Made by a program: the position numbers and the translations under genes. Of a stretch of DNA of 64,000 nucleotides, positions 45,981 through 58,300 are shown in pieces (position 1 is the first letter of the stretch; each line of letters starts with the position of its first letter). Under the pieces are notes generated by a model that saw only the letters and a list, made by a program, of their open reading frames with translations, ran no database searches and had not been told where the DNA came from. Source of the stretch: Jaltomata sinuosa (Eukaryota; Streptophyta; Magnoliopsida; Solanales; Solanaceae); the NCBI GenBank assembly GCA_003996215.1, contig QJPP01001819.1:1-64000 (forward strand), written 5' to 3'.

Positions 45981-48183
45981 TGTAACGACCGGGTCAATCA
46001 TTATGGATAGTCCAATCGTGCCATGTTTTAGAGTTAGAAAACTTTGAGTTTGGGAGTTTGAAATTTTGGGCTAGGCTAGCCTCAGCCAGTTTTGGAGTGA
46101 GGTAGATTCTAGGGAAATCTGGGTAAGGATTGGTCTATGTGTCTTGTTTTGAGCAATATTTCCACGTAGACAAGACATAAAGGAGTCCGGGGGACTTTTC
46201 AGAATCAAGTTTGGGTAAGTAGAACTCCCGGAATCGCGTTTGATGTGAAAGGGTTGTTTCGGATCGTCGGGGAAAGAAAGTGTGTTGTAAAATGGCCAAA
46301 ACTTTGATATTTCTGGACATTCTGTCTGTGACGAGCGCAACAGTCCATCGTAGCGACCTCCTCTATAGCGGTGGAAAATATCGCTATAGCGATGGTCAAG
46401 GCGGTCAATGCCGCTTAAAACCGCTATAGTGGAAGTCGTCCACTATAGCGAGACCGCTATAGCAGAGTGGGGACCGCTATAGTGGGCCGCTGGGATTTTA
46501 ATGCAGAAACATGTCCCAAAATATTCAGTTTTCATAACTTCGTTTTGGGAGAAGGGCTAGGCGATTTTCCTCTTTTTCCATCGAATTTCTTCCCTAAGGT
46601 AAGGTTTCTACTCTCCAATATTTGTACTATGTTTCCTATGAGATAGAATTGTTAGGAGGGAACTTGGGGAAAGGTTGGAATAACCTAGGAATGGTAGAAT
46701 CCGGGGAAGGAAGGAGATTTCAAGCATGAATATTCTTGGGCATTATTAAAAGTATGTTATTATGATCATAGGTTGTTAAATTCTCTATGTTTATCCATAA
46801 AAATGATAAAAGTAGGTGAATTAATGGTTGAAAACCCCGGGAAAAGGGTGGGACGATCATGGGTGGCCTGGGGTTTGGGGATTTGGTGTAATTCGGGTAC
46901 GGTGTAGGCCTTGTGTGTTAATTGTGTGTTAATTGTATGTACTTGTGTGTTATTTTAGACCAAGAACAAGAAAGGAATACGAAACACGGGAAAGCTCGAG
47001 TTGAATAGAGCTTGGATAATTTTGAGGTAGGTGATGGCTTACGATTTCAGTGAATGTTGTATATTCTTGTACTCATATCTAAGTGTTTGTATGAATTACA
47101 TTGCTTAGGGGAGTTGTGTAGAATGTCTAAGGTTTTTTCTTTACAGTCTGTGATTGAAGGGTGTTTGCTTGTTGGTTTACAAGTTGTTTCATAATCTATT
47201 TGACTGTGAGTTGTTGACATTTGGTTGGCTCGGGTACCACGCCTGGTACAGGTATAACACATGGTTGGCACGGGTACCACGCCTGGTACAGGAATACTAA
47301 TGGTTCGCTCGGGTACCACGCTTGGTACGAGTTTACTTTTGTTGCATCATTGCATTTTCATTATTGTGTTACATTGATTGATATTGGTTCCGTGAGTGGA
47401 ACGGGCTGCTTATTAAAATGTGTTATTGGTTTTGGTGGCCCATGAGAGGCCGGGGAAATTCTGTATAACTGTTGTGTTGTCCTTGGTTTAGGCCGGTTGT
47501 TCATTGATTTTTGTGTTGTCTAGAGGGGATCCCAGGGTGGGTCCAGGCTAGACGGAAAGGCATAGTTATTGGTATATGGTTGTGGCTTAGAGTATAGGTG
47601 GTGGATTCATGCGGGAACAAGCTAAGTTGAGACTTGTAGTCTAGGTATGTCTGTTGATATTGTTGCATGTTTTCCATACCTATTACTTGATATTGTCGTA
47701 CTATTTATATACTATTTATCTGAAAATTGGCTGATGATCCTACCAGTACACAGTGGTGGTGTACTGATACTGTACTTGCTTTTCTTTTGGTAAGTATAGG
47801 AAATCTTCCAGCGGCAGAAATGAGACCTCATCTATAGCACCGACGATTTCTGACTTCAAGGGTGAGCTGCTTGATCGAGCTACCTTGGGTTTATCTCTAG
47901 AGTTTCAGCTTACTTGTTTCGGGCTAAAAACTATTTCCGTATTCTTTTTGGGGTTTCATCCCCATATTCTAGATATTGGTAGTAATGTTTTGTACTGCGA
48001 CTTTTAGTTTCTAGGGGGATTTTCCGCAGGATGATATTAATGTTATAGTTCTTTGCTTATTTAATTGCTATTTACTTTTGTTTGCTGGTTTTAGGCTATT
48101 AGTCTAGGCAAAGGGTTGAACTCTATTGGTTCTCTCATCCGGGGGTTGGGCGGGTGCCACTCACGACGGTCTGGGTCGTGACA
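45981..48183 (+). repeat. 3' LTR of element A1
   Basis: 2203 bp, starts TGTAACGACCGGG and ends GGGTCGTGACA. It has the same palindrome cluster (46340-46490) and GGTACC-centred repeats (47225-47335) as the 5' copy. Confidence 0.92.
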
Positions 48184-48650
48184 CCTTCCTTCCAAGCTCT
48201 AAGCTCCAAGCTAAGGGATTCATCTCCAAGCCTACATTCTTCTCATCCTTGGTAATAAAATCTTTAATTCAGGTATGTGGGCATTCAATAAGGGATTCTT
48301 TCACCCTTATGCCCTAAACCCCCCACTTTTTATATATATTTTCATGAACTTTAAATTAGGGTTCTTACCCAATTCTCATGGGCTTTTCTACAAATTGTTT
48401 TTTCATGATTCTACTATGAAATTCAATTCTAAATTGCATGATTTTAGCATGGATTTTGTAAGTGAATTCCTCTTTCGTGAATTTAGTGCTAAGTATAGTC
48501 AAGTTTGCATACATGGTTGATTTAAGTAAAGAGCTAGATATGTTGATGTTATGATTTATGAATTTCAAGCAAATTGCCATCCTAGTTCCTATTTTCCCTA
48601 TGAAATTGCTTTTAAGAAATGGTCCTTTATGAAAGATATGATATCCTGAC
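48184..48650 (+). repeat. 5' LTR of element B5, piece 2
   Basis: 467 bp of B-family LTR between elements A1 and A3. It aligns with the reverse complement of about 21500-21050 in B2 (AAGCTCCAAG, GGTATGTGGG, CACCCTTATGCCC words). The first five bases are the A1 duplication; the last five (CTGAC) are the target site of A3. Confidence 0.8.
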
Positions 48651-50763
48651 TGTAAAAACCGAGTTCCTCATTACAGGTAAACTCTTCGTGCCAATTTTTG
48701 AGTTAGAACACTTTCAGGTTTTGTAGTTGAAATTTTTAGGCTAGGCTAGTCTCGGATGGTTTATGAGCGAGGTATGGTCTAGGGAAATCCTGGTAAGGAT
48801 TGGGTAACGAATCTTGTAGTGAGCTAGATTTTCCATTACCTAAGACATAAAAGAGTCTGTAGGACTTTTTAAAATAAATTTGGGTAAGTAGAACTCCCGG
48901 TATCGAGGTTGACGTGAAGGGGTTGTTTCTGAATGTCGGGGAACTAAGGTATGTTGTAAAATGGACCCTTTTGGGAAAAATCTCGAGTTTTTTTCTGTAA
49001 CAAGCGCAGTCACTACGCGATAGCGGCTACCTCTATAGTGGAATAATTTTTGCTATAACAAAAGTCAAACTTGGTCAACACCACCATAGCGGTAGGTTCC
49101 ACTATGGTGCTGGTGCTATAGCAGTGTACGGACTGTTATAGTAGATTGAGTCAGGATTTAATGAAGAAACTTCCCCAATATGTTCAGTTTTTCCTCAACT
49201 GCATTTTGGAGAAGGGCAGGGCATTTTTAGCCAAACTTACTCTGTTTTTGCATCATTTTTTGTCCCTAAGTTAAGGATTCTACTCCCTTAACTTGATACT
49301 ATCTTTCCTACGTCGTAGAATTGCTAGTTGTGATCTTGGGAAAAGGTTTAGATTGACCTAGGAATGGTAGAATCTGGGGAAAAAAGGGATTCTAGAGCGT
49401 AGAAGTTCTTGGGTCTTGTTTATTATTATTGGGTTATGGTCAGTTAGCCTTAATTCTCTAAATATATCCGTAAAGATGATAGACATAGGTGAATTAGTGG
49501 TGGGAAATCCCGGGAAGGAGTGGAATGATCATAGTTTGGCCTGGGGTTTGAGATTTTGTATAATTCAGGTATTTTAGGCTAGTAAATTGATTATAGTTAT
49601 TGAATGTCTATTTTTAGACCAAGAACAAGCAAGAATGTCAAAAAACGGGAAGGCTCCAGTTCAGTAGAGCTTTTGAATAATTCGAGGTAGGTGATGGTTA
49701 TTGTTTCCCAATGTGCAATGCGTGTTCATGCACTAATGCTTAGTATTGTATGAGTTACATGTTTAGGGAATAGTTTATGAATGTCTAATTGTCCTGTTAT
49801 CAGTCTTATGAAATGAACTAGATGTTGTTGCTTATTGGTTTATAATTGTGTTTTGTTAATTATTTATTGATTGTTGGATTGTATGACATTCAATTGGCTC
49901 GGGTTCCACACCTGGTACAGGTTACATGTTGGTTGCCTTGGGTACCACGCCGGGTATGGGAATAATATCGGTTGGCTTGGGTACCACGTCTGGTACGTGT
50001 TTGATTTATTGTATTGATTGTATTCTTTTGATGGTTCCATGAGTGGATCGGGTTGTATTCTTAAATTGTGATTATTGCATAGGGTCCATGAGAGGCCGAG
50101 TAATTGTATTTAAATGTCAGGTTGGTCTTGGTGTAGACCGGGGTTGCATGTTTAACACTTAGGTAGTGTTAAGGGGATCCTTGGTGGGTCCGGACTAGGT
50201 GGAAGGGATATATGTTATTGTCATTGGTGGTCTAGTTATACTATTGGCTTGTTTACAAGTTTACTTTGCTTTACTCAGTGTTGGTTTACTGTTCATATTT
50301 TGTTTATTGGAGCTGGCCGATGATCCTACCAGTACACGGTAGTTGTGTACTGATTCTGCACTTGCTTTTTTTCTTGTGAGTACAGGTAATCTTATGGCGG
50401 CTGATACGCGACCTCACTTGTAGTCCCAGTGATTCCAGATCTCAAGGGTGAGCTGCTTCGGTTGAGCTATCTTATTTTCTTCTCTTAGTTGTAGCCCACT
50501 TGTTTCGGGCTTAAACTTTGTTTTATTTTGGGGTTGCATCCCCGTACTCTAGACTTGGTAGATGTTTTGATACGGTGATCTTCAGGTTCTAGGAAGGCTT
50601 TTCCGTAGATTTTTATTACTTAGTATTTTGAGACGTTGAATGTTAGTTTTATTTATGCAAACTGGTTTTGAGCTGCTAGGTTTGTTAAGTGTTGGACTAA
50701 TATTGGTTCACTCATTGGGAGTTTTTTTGTGGGTGCCACTCACGGCAGGTTGGGATTGTGACA
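48651..50763 (+). repeat. 5' LTR of element A3
   Basis: 2113 bp, starts TGTAAAAACCGAG and ends GGGATTGTGACA. The palindrome cluster is more decayed (49015-49145). There are three GGTACCACGCC-type repeats at 49895-50005. Confidence 0.88.
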
Positions 50764-50767
50764 AAGA

Positions 50768-50780
50768 TGGTATTAGAGAC
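50768..50780 (+). other. Primer-binding site of element A3, decayed
   Basis: TGGTATTAGAGAC is the initiator tRNA-Met PBS with two changes relative to A1, at the same distance from the LTR. Confidence 0.8.
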
Positions 50781-50982
50781 CTAGGTTTGTTGATCTCGTC
50801 GTACCAAAATGAGTCTAGAAGAGTCTTGCGGAACAGTATGAAGACGTCTGTACTTTTCTTCGAGAGGCTATAGGACTTTAGGGAAAGCTATCTCTTCTTT
50901 CTTACTTCGTGCTACAAGTTGATTCCAATTGGCATCTGGTGATACAAATTGGTATCTAACTCTTCCACTCTTCCATCCATAT

Positions 50983-52364
50983 ATGGTTAATACGAGGAAC
51001 AATGGAGCGAGACTAGTGGGCCTAGCTATTAGAGGTAGAGGAAGGGGCAGGGGCAGGGGCCGAGGTAGAGCAACACCTAGGGGTGGAGCTCAAGCAGCGG
51101 CAGGTGCACGAGAGGCCACCCCTCCCCCACATCAAGATCAGGTCGAAGAGAAAGTTGAGGTTGTTGTTGAGGAGGGCACAGAATAGGCAAAGGCAGCATC
51201 GGCTGGAGGTGCAGGACTTCTTCCTATCATGCCCGAAGCATTTCAGCAGGTGTGGAGCTTTCTTAGTGGACTGGTTGGTGCTGGAGCCACCCCTATGGGT
51301 ATTGTAGATCGGCCTTTGGTAACCCAACCAGTGGTTACTACTGCTCCTAGGATTGATGCAGCGTCTGGCACTGACGACTTGTTCCGACCAATGCTAGGAC
51401 CGATTATGACAAGGAATAAGCATGAGATGCTAACTAAATTTCTGAAGCTGAAACCTCCTACATTTCAGGGAACTGAGAAGGAATATGCTTATGAATTAAT
51501 TTTGGATTGTTATGAAAGGATGCGCAAGCTGGGCGTTGTGCAACAACATGGGGTTGAGTTCGTTACCTTTCAGCTTCAGGGTGATGCTAAGCAATGTGGA
51601 GGTCTCATGAGGAGTGTCGGTCATCTGTTTTACCTCCACTAACTTGGACGGAGTTTCATGCTCTCTTATTAGAGAAGTATGTGCCCCGTACCTTAAGGGA
51701 TCGCAAGAAGGATGAGTTCTTGGCTCTGGAATAGGGTGGCATGTTAGTCTCTGCCTATGAGGCCAAGTTTCATGCCTTATCTCATTTTGCAACTCAGTTG
51801 TTGGGTACCAAAGATGGGAGAATTTGGTTGTTTGTGAAGGGTTTGAATACTGATTTGCAAGTGTTGTCCGTGCACATGACTTCAGCAGGGAAGAGATTCA
51901 ATAAGGTCACAGACTATGTAAAGAAATTGGAAGGGGTTAAGCAAGTCGGGCAGGCCAAATTGTTATCTAAGATGTCCCGAAATGATGGTAACTTCAGTGG
52001 TTCGTACTCCAGGGGACACAATCAGCACATGTACTCTGCCCGTCCAATTCAGTCATCTTTGCCAGCTGCTACAGGTGGTCGTCCGGGAGCTAGTCAGCAA
52101 TTCTCAGCTCCTAGAGGCCAGGGAGCTTCGTATACTTCTACCAGCAGGCCGACTCTTGATCGCGGGTGTTTCCATTGTGGTGATATGGTCCACTTTAAGA
52201 GGGAGTTCCCTCATAGACAGATGGGTACTCATACTCTGTAGCAGTCTAAGGATATGGTTCCGGAAGGTAGAGGTGGTTATACTAGAGGTCGTCCACAAGG
52301 TGGGCGAGGTAACTTTTAGGGAGGTCGGGGAGGCAAAGGTAATTGCGGTGCTGGCAGGTGTGCA
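50983..52364 (+). pseudogene. Retrotransposon gag (element A3)
   Basis: The ATG at 50983 gives MVNTRNNGAR followed by an Arg/Gly repeat coded by GGGCAG-type units. It has the same blocks as A1: MLTKFLKLKPPTFQG (about 51427), VEFVTFQLQGDAKQ (about 51554), SAYEAKFHALSHFATQ (about 51747), FVKGLNTDLQVLS. The zinc knuckle (52167-52208) has its last Cys replaced by Phe (KREFPH) and the knuckle His is preserved. Stops are at 51184, 51732 and 52239, and one base is lost near 51595, where A1 keeps frame. Confidence 0.85.
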
Positions 52365-52937
52365 GTGCAGCCAGCCAAGGAATTTGCTCGGATTGATGAT
52401 TGGGCTCACTGTTATGCTTTTCCAAGGAAGTCTGAGGTTGAGGCATCAGACATATTGATCACAGGTACAATTCTAGTTTGTGATAGGATGGCTTCTGTAC
52501 TTTTTGACCCAGGTTCTACATACTGTTATGTTTCTGTGAAATCTGATTTGGGTCTGGATTTGATTTGTGATATCCTTGATTCTTCTATCCATGTTTCCAC
52601 CCCGGTTGGAGAGTTCATGATTGTGACTCATGTTTATCGTACTTGTCCTGTGGTATTTGTGGGGTTGCAGACTTGGGTAGATTTAGTTATTCTGTATATG
52701 GTAGACTTCAATATTATTTTGGGCATGACCTATTTGTCCCATTATCTTGCGGTATTGAATTGTAACACTAATACAGTGGCTCTAGAAATTTCGGGTAAGG
52801 ATAGGCTAGAGTGAAAAGGTGTGTAATGGCCTAAGCCGGCTAAGATCATATCTTTTGTTCAGGCTAGAAAACTAGTAGGGAGAGGGTGTTTGGCCTTCTT
52901 GGATCATCTCTGGGATGATAGTGTGGAGTCCCCATCT
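52365..52937 (+). pseudogene. Aspartic protease and linker (element A3)
   Basis: An open frame of 149 codons contains the end of the gag linker (FARIDDWAHCYAF), then VLFDPGSTYCYVS (about 52497-52535) and LGMTYLSHYLAVLNCNT. It thus joins protease and linker without the stop seen in A1. The active site is again DPG. After a TGA at 52812 the linker continues (FVQARKLVGRGCLAF) to 52937, where the solo LTR C2 is inserted at CATCT. Confidence 0.8.
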
Positions 52938-53640
52938 TGTCACGACCTGATTTCTCAGGTCATGATGGCACCTACAACCCCCTAGTAAGCGAACCTATCC
53001 CCGTAGCCCGGAACAGTTAGTAATGGGATACTACCTAATTAATATGCACAACAAACTGAAATAAGCGGAAGCTGAATACAAAGGTAGACAAAGCGAAAGC
53101 AAAACTCAAATATATATAAAAAAGGGAACTACACCAACCCCAAAACTTGGTATCGATAGTACAGAAGCTTCTAATAGAATACAAGTGCTAGAAATAACAA
53201 AATGATAAGTACAACTGTCTCCGAATATACAAAGAGTAACAGTACAAAAGATGAGATATGGTCAAGCCCCGATCGTCAGGCGCTCACCCTAGTCTCGAAT
53301 ATTCATAAAATCTGCACGAGTCTCCAACGCAATCAACGGCGAGGACTCAATCAATATATGCACAGAAAGTGCAGAAGTGTAGTATGAGCACCAAAACAAC
53401 GGGTACTCAGTAGGCATCATCGGCCGACTGAGCGCATATAAGATATAAAAATAGTAAGCAACAGATAGCAAGAAAGCAGTCACTGAAGCAATAAGCAAGG
53501 CACAAGGAGCTTGCACAGATCATCCATAACCAAGAGCTACAAGTAACACATGCCAGCATGGAGTAAATAACTACACAAAATCACAGGTGAAGGAAAGGAG
53601 AACACACCTGGAGTCATCGCACAATAATATAAGTAAGTAA

Positions 53641-53662
53641 AGAGAGAGAGAGAGAGAGAGAG
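53641..53662 (+). repeat. (AG)11 microsatellite
   Basis: Eleven uninterrupted AG units within solo LTR C2; absent at the matching place in C1. Confidence 0.95.
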
Positions 53663-54556
53663 TTTGAGAAAGTGGCGGTATACTGGTAACCTCAAGTAAA
53701 GGAAAAGAAGGGAAGCAGTCTATCATACTCAAAAATGGAATCAACAAGTATAAGGAAATCACAACACCAATCCAATTACAAGATAGCATAACAGAAATCC
53801 ACCTCACAAGTCCAACCCTAGGATGGAATAACTAACCCACAACAACTGAGAGATACTACTCAAATCTCGATAAAAATGGAACTAGAATCTCACACTCTAC
53901 TCGAAAGGCCACACAAAAGTGCCTCAATAAGATAGGGCTCCCTAGCCCTCTCAATAATCAGAAAATCCCACAACCGGAGCCTCAACAGGCTAACCATCAC
54001 TAATCCTTCAAGAACCGAATGCCAAGACAAGCTCTATTTAAAGACAGGAGTAAATATCATCTACCTACAGTCCCAACGGTAGCCCATACAACCGAGGAAA
54101 GTAATCAAGTGAATACAAACCCTCCGTCAGCTTATACAACCAGAGCGTACACTGAACACACAGCAAACAAGGGTGGAATCCAATGCATGATAAGATATGA
54201 TGTGACAGTAACCGATATGTTCCCCCTTTGGTACCCCGTGGGTCCGTATAGAGGCGGGACCCATGGAAGGTCTTTCCTATGTACCTCTCCTCTACCGTAC
54301 ACCCCCCTCCTGGCACGCTACATCGGCCCATAGCCTGTGGCCCAGGAACGACAGGGCTCCATGGAGGTATACCTCTCGACCACATACAATAAATCAGTAT
54401 CAAGATATGTTATCCGGAAGCAAGTTCGGGATCAAGATAGAGACCTAGTCTTGAATATGCATGCCCAGACCTTGTCCAGGACTAAAGTAGTAGGAAATGC
54501 CTCAAAAACCCCTCCAAGGGTTCCCGGGCGTAACCGGGTCTAAAACTGTAGTAAAT

Positions 54557-54740
54557 CAAGTCTAGTGCTCCAACCCGCAGAGACTAGTATCAGTAATAAA
54601 ATCAAGTCTAGTGCTCTGCCCCGTAGAGACTAGTATCAGTAATAAAATCAAGTCTGGTGCTCTACCCTGCAGAGACTAGTATCAGTAATAAAATCAAGTC
54701 TAGTGCTCTGCCCCGCAGAGACTAATACCAGTAATAAAAT
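54557..54740. repeat. 46-bp tandem repeat, four copies
   Basis: Units start at 54557, 54603, 54649 and 54695, all exactly 46 bp, with a few substitutions each. The unit begins CAAGTCTAGTGCTC and ends CAGTAATAAAAT. C1 has only non-tandem, diverged sequence here, so the expansion is specific to C2 or its sublineage. Confidence 0.95.
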
Positions 54741-56920
54741 CAATGCAGAAACATCCAAAAATCCCTTTTTTTATCATCAACAGTACCAAAAAGGGCCCCC
54801 GGGGCCATGCAAATTTAGTAAACTGTCTGTAGTGGCTCGCAGCCAAAACTGTAGTAAAACATGCAGGGAAAAAACTTTTTCATGGATGATATGCTCGCAC
54901 ACAAATATAAAAGTAGCCCAATAGCTCACAACAACTCCTATCAGCCCTGCACAGGCCCAGCAGCTACGCAGTAGACATAACCAGCCTAAAAGGATCATCT
55001 CTATGTCCGGGTCTCGTGTACATTCCCCAAATAACCCACCATCTATGTTCCAGAGTCAATACAAGGCCACACAGGACCACAAGGGTAATATAAAATACTA
55101 CGCGAATACTACAAACAACGTATGAATTAACGAAAGTATAAGGCAGACAAGGTTTGGGGTACCAACCTATAACAACCTACCCAAGGATGTTAAATAATGC
55201 AGTTATAGCCTATATACGCAGAGTCTAGGTAGGGAAAGTCATAACCTACCTGCCATCTGATGACTAGCTGCGGTAACGGCATATTCCATGCTCAAACTAC
55301 TCCGGGGAGCTCCGAATCAGACAAAAAGTACTTTCAACTGAAGCCCCAAATGCGTCTCTATGAAGCCTGACCAACCAAAGTAATGGAACAGTTGCTAGAA
55401 TCAAAAAGGCTAAAAGAACGAGCCATAGCCAATTGATAAGGTGTTAATGTCACACTCGTGACCAGCCAACTCCAAAGTATAAAATGAGACCAATAACAAT
55501 AATAAATGGCAACTAAATCCAACAGCAATATGCAACCCACATCTCAAAGGAGCGACGAGCTCCCGAGGCACTATTTTAAAGGCGTACTTCATGTCATTCA
55601 ATCTAATAACCATCGTCCGTGACTCCAATAAGAATCACACAAATCCCCAGTACCTCCAACACTGTAACACCATCAACATACAACAATAACAACCCAATTT
55701 AATATGACAAAGGGGCTGCCCGGAGCCACAGATCCAAAATACCACTTCGTGGCTCAGAAATCCATAAAACAATACTAGAGCATGAAATTATGAAGGAGGG
55801 TTATAGGAGGAAGGTTACCTCGACAAAAAGCTTTGCAATACCAAGCTAAAAATTCTGTTATAAGGGTTCACCACGAGCTGTAACAATATACGGCAAAAAA
55901 ACATGACAAACATGCCGATAACAATAAGTTCTCCTCGGAATTGATTCTAAAGCTCAAATTAAGAATGAGTCGAGGATTTAGAACTCTTACCTTCCAATAA
56001 TCAAATGATAACACTATATAAATATCAGTTCCATGAACTTTCTCTTTGCAGTAGCAACAAACGGAGCCAAAACGATGAGAAAACTATACCACGATGATGA
56101 GCTCGCGATGTAGAGCCACTTCCTTCCAAATTGAAAGAATCAAGGTCCATGGAGTATTTAGGGTATTTACCTCTGATTTTCATCAGATTTTGGGTGAAAA
56201 TAATGAGTTAAAACGAGGAGAAATCCGCTTTTATAAAGCTAAACCGACTTGGGTGGGGGACCCACCTTGACGTGCCTGTTTGTGCAGTCTTACGAAAATA
56301 TGAATATCTCTCTATTATGAAGTTGTATGGATGAACAGTTTAGTGAGTTGGAAACTAGACTCATAGACCTTCGATTAGGTATATTGGGCGCCCAATAATT
56401 CTTTATATATTGGGAGAAACACCCCAAGACATTTCACAAAAATTTAAAGAAAATTCCTTAAAGGAATTTACAATAACTTTTTCCGACTTTTGTTTCGCAA
56501 CTTGCTTGACTTCAAAACTTATCATACAATCATTTTGAGATTATAATACCTTATAACACATCCTTCTTAGTGTATTAGACACTATTAATCTTACCTCGAA
56601 AGTACGGGTTAATTCAAAACCTTCCAACGGGCGAGGTGTTACACGAGGCATTTCTTTAACTTGAACTTTTGTGTAAAGGATTCCTTTGACCTAGAACCTT
56701 GGTTTAATTCTTTGATATTACCAAGAATGTTGAATGAAGTTAACAATTTCCAAAGTTGAAGCTCTAAAATGAGGAACGGCCATAAAGACCAAACAAACGG
56801 CCCAGGCATCGAACTACCGGTCCTGACAAGCCATAAATAACTTGGGGCCACTACAGGTAAGTTCTAACGGTACAAGAAAGAAGAAAATGTGTACATGACT
56901 GGAAGGGTCATTACATATCT

Positions 56921-57715
56921 ATTGAGTCAATTTCGGTTGTTTTAGAGTTTCAGGAGGTGTTCTCGGCAGATTTTCTTGGTATGCCTCCGGACAGGGACAT
57001 TGATTTTTATATTGACTTGGAACCGGGCACTCGCCCAATTTCTATTCCTCCTTATCACATGGCTCTGGAAGAGTTAAGAGAACTTAAGACTCAGCTTTAA
57101 GAACTCTTAGATAAGGCTTTTATCCATCCCAGTGCTTCACCTTGGGTTGCTCCGGTACTATTTGTGAAAAAGAAGGATGGTAGTATGCGGATGTGCATAG
57201 ATTATAGGCAGTTGAACAAGGTTACCATCTGAAAAAAATATCCTCTACCCCGTACATATGATCTCTTTGACCAGCTATAGGGTGCGTCTGTGTTTTCAAA
57301 AATTGACTTAAGGGCAAGATATCATCAATTGAAGATTAGACCCGAGGACATTCCTAAGACTGCTTTTCGGACTCGGTATAGGCATTATGAGTTCTTTGTG
57401 ATGTCATTTGGGTTGACCAATGCACCAGCAGCATTCATGAGTTTGATGAATGGGGTGTTTCAATCCTATTTGGATTCTTTCATCATTGTGTTTATTGATG
57501 ACATTTTGATCTACTCCAAGAGTAGGGAGGAGCATGATGAGCATCTTTGTATTGTGTTGGATATATTGAGGCACCAAAATCTTTATGCGAAATTTTCTAA
57601 GTGTGAATTTTGGTTGAGTTTAGTCGCTTTCTTTGGACATGTAGTGTCAGAAAAGGAGGTGATAGTGGATCCATAGAAAATTGAGGCAGTTACGAGTTGG
57701 GTCTGGCCTAGCTCT
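56921..57715 (+). pseudogene. Reverse transcriptase (element A3)
   Basis: The RT resumes after C2 with LGMPPDRDIDFYIDLEPGT (about 56977), LFVKKKDGSMRMCIDYR (about 57160) and KIDLRARYHQL (about 57299). FRTRYRHYEF follows, then FIDDILIYS (57491 on; Asp pair 57497-57502) and LYAKFSKCEFWL. Stops occur at about 57097 (TAA), 57230 (TGA), 57278 (TAG) and 57674 (TAG); most of these positions hold Gln or Arg codons in A1. The region 57290-57676 stays open for 128 codons and shows the whole palm domain. Confidence 0.88.
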
Positions 57716-58300
57716 GTGACTGAGGTGAGGAGTTTTGTGGGGCTTGCAGGTTACTACCATAGGTTTGTCAAGGATTTTGTGTTGATCGCTACTCCCTTGA
57801 CAAGGCTGACTCAGAAAGAGGTACCTTTCGTGTGGTCCGACAAGTGTGAGGAGAGCTTCCAAAAGCTCAAGACACTTCTGACCACGGCTTTCATTCTATC
57901 CTTGCCGCTTGAAGGTAAGGATTTTATTGTATATTATGATGCTTCACATTTGGGTTTGGGTGTTGTGTTAATGCAGGACAGGAATGTGATAGCATATGCT
58001 TCTAGGTAGTTGAAGGTTCATGAGAGAAATTATCTGACTCATGACCTGGAGTTGGCAGCGGTGGTTTTTACACTCAAAATTTGGAGACACTATCTTTATG
58101 GTGTCAAGTGTGAAGTGTTCACTGATCATTGCAGTCTGCAGCATGTATTTACTCAAAAGGACTTGAATTTGAGACAGAGTAGGTGGATGGAGTTATTGAA
58201 GGATTATGATGTGATCATCCAGTACAATACGGGTAAGGCTAATATGGTGGCAGACGCATTGAGCCACAGGACAGTCAGCATGGGCAATTTGGCTCATTTG
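57716..58300 (+). pseudogene. RT connection and ribonuclease H (element A3)
   Basis: VRSFVGLAGYYHRF at about 57725, then the RNase H with YYDASHLGLG (first Asp, about 57937), VIAYASR and a TAG at 58007 where A1 has CAG. Next are HERNYLTHDLELAAVVFTLKIWRHYLYG (second acidic residue), TDHCSLQHVFTQKDLN and MVADALSH (about 58245). The second part is open for 171 codons (58010-58525) into the linker to integrase. Confidence 0.85.

Larger units (their letters stand above)
38607..48183 (+). mobile_element. Element A1: full-length Tekay-like Ty3/gypsy element
   Basis: A 9577-bp element with 5' LTR 38607-40791, PBS 40796-40808, gag, protease, RT, RNase H, integrase and 3' LTR 45981-48183. It is flanked by a perfect TSD CCTTC (38602-38606, 48184-48188). 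Gene order gag-PR-RT-RH-INT and an integrase tail resembling a chromodomain place it among chromoviruses, probably the Tekay/Del lineage. All domains are present, but gag and pol are broken by stops and frameshifts, so it cannot encode its own proteins. The two LTRs have diverged visibly (by eye about one change in ten bases in the first 150 bp), so it is not recent. It is inserted in the 5' LTR of element B5. Confidence 0.92.
52938..56915 (-). mobile_element. Solo LTR C2 inside element A3
   Basis: A 3978-bp block with ends TGTCACGACC and GGTCATTACA. The flanks CATCT (52933-52937) and TATCT (56916-56920) form a TSD with one change. It is homologous to C1 over most of its length; C2 has about 250 bp more near 56530-56780. 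Minus orientation is indicated by the TGTAATGACC start at 56915. It contains an (AG)11 run and a 46-bp tandem repeat. No PBS, PPT, gag or pol is present. Skipping it joins A3 sequence as in A1 (SPP/IES...VVxEF), proving insertion. Confidence 0.85.

Noticed and set aside
54557..54740. Regularly spaced repeats resembling a CRISPR array.
   Set aside because: The units are contiguous 46-bp tandem copies without unique spacers, inside a plant LTR.
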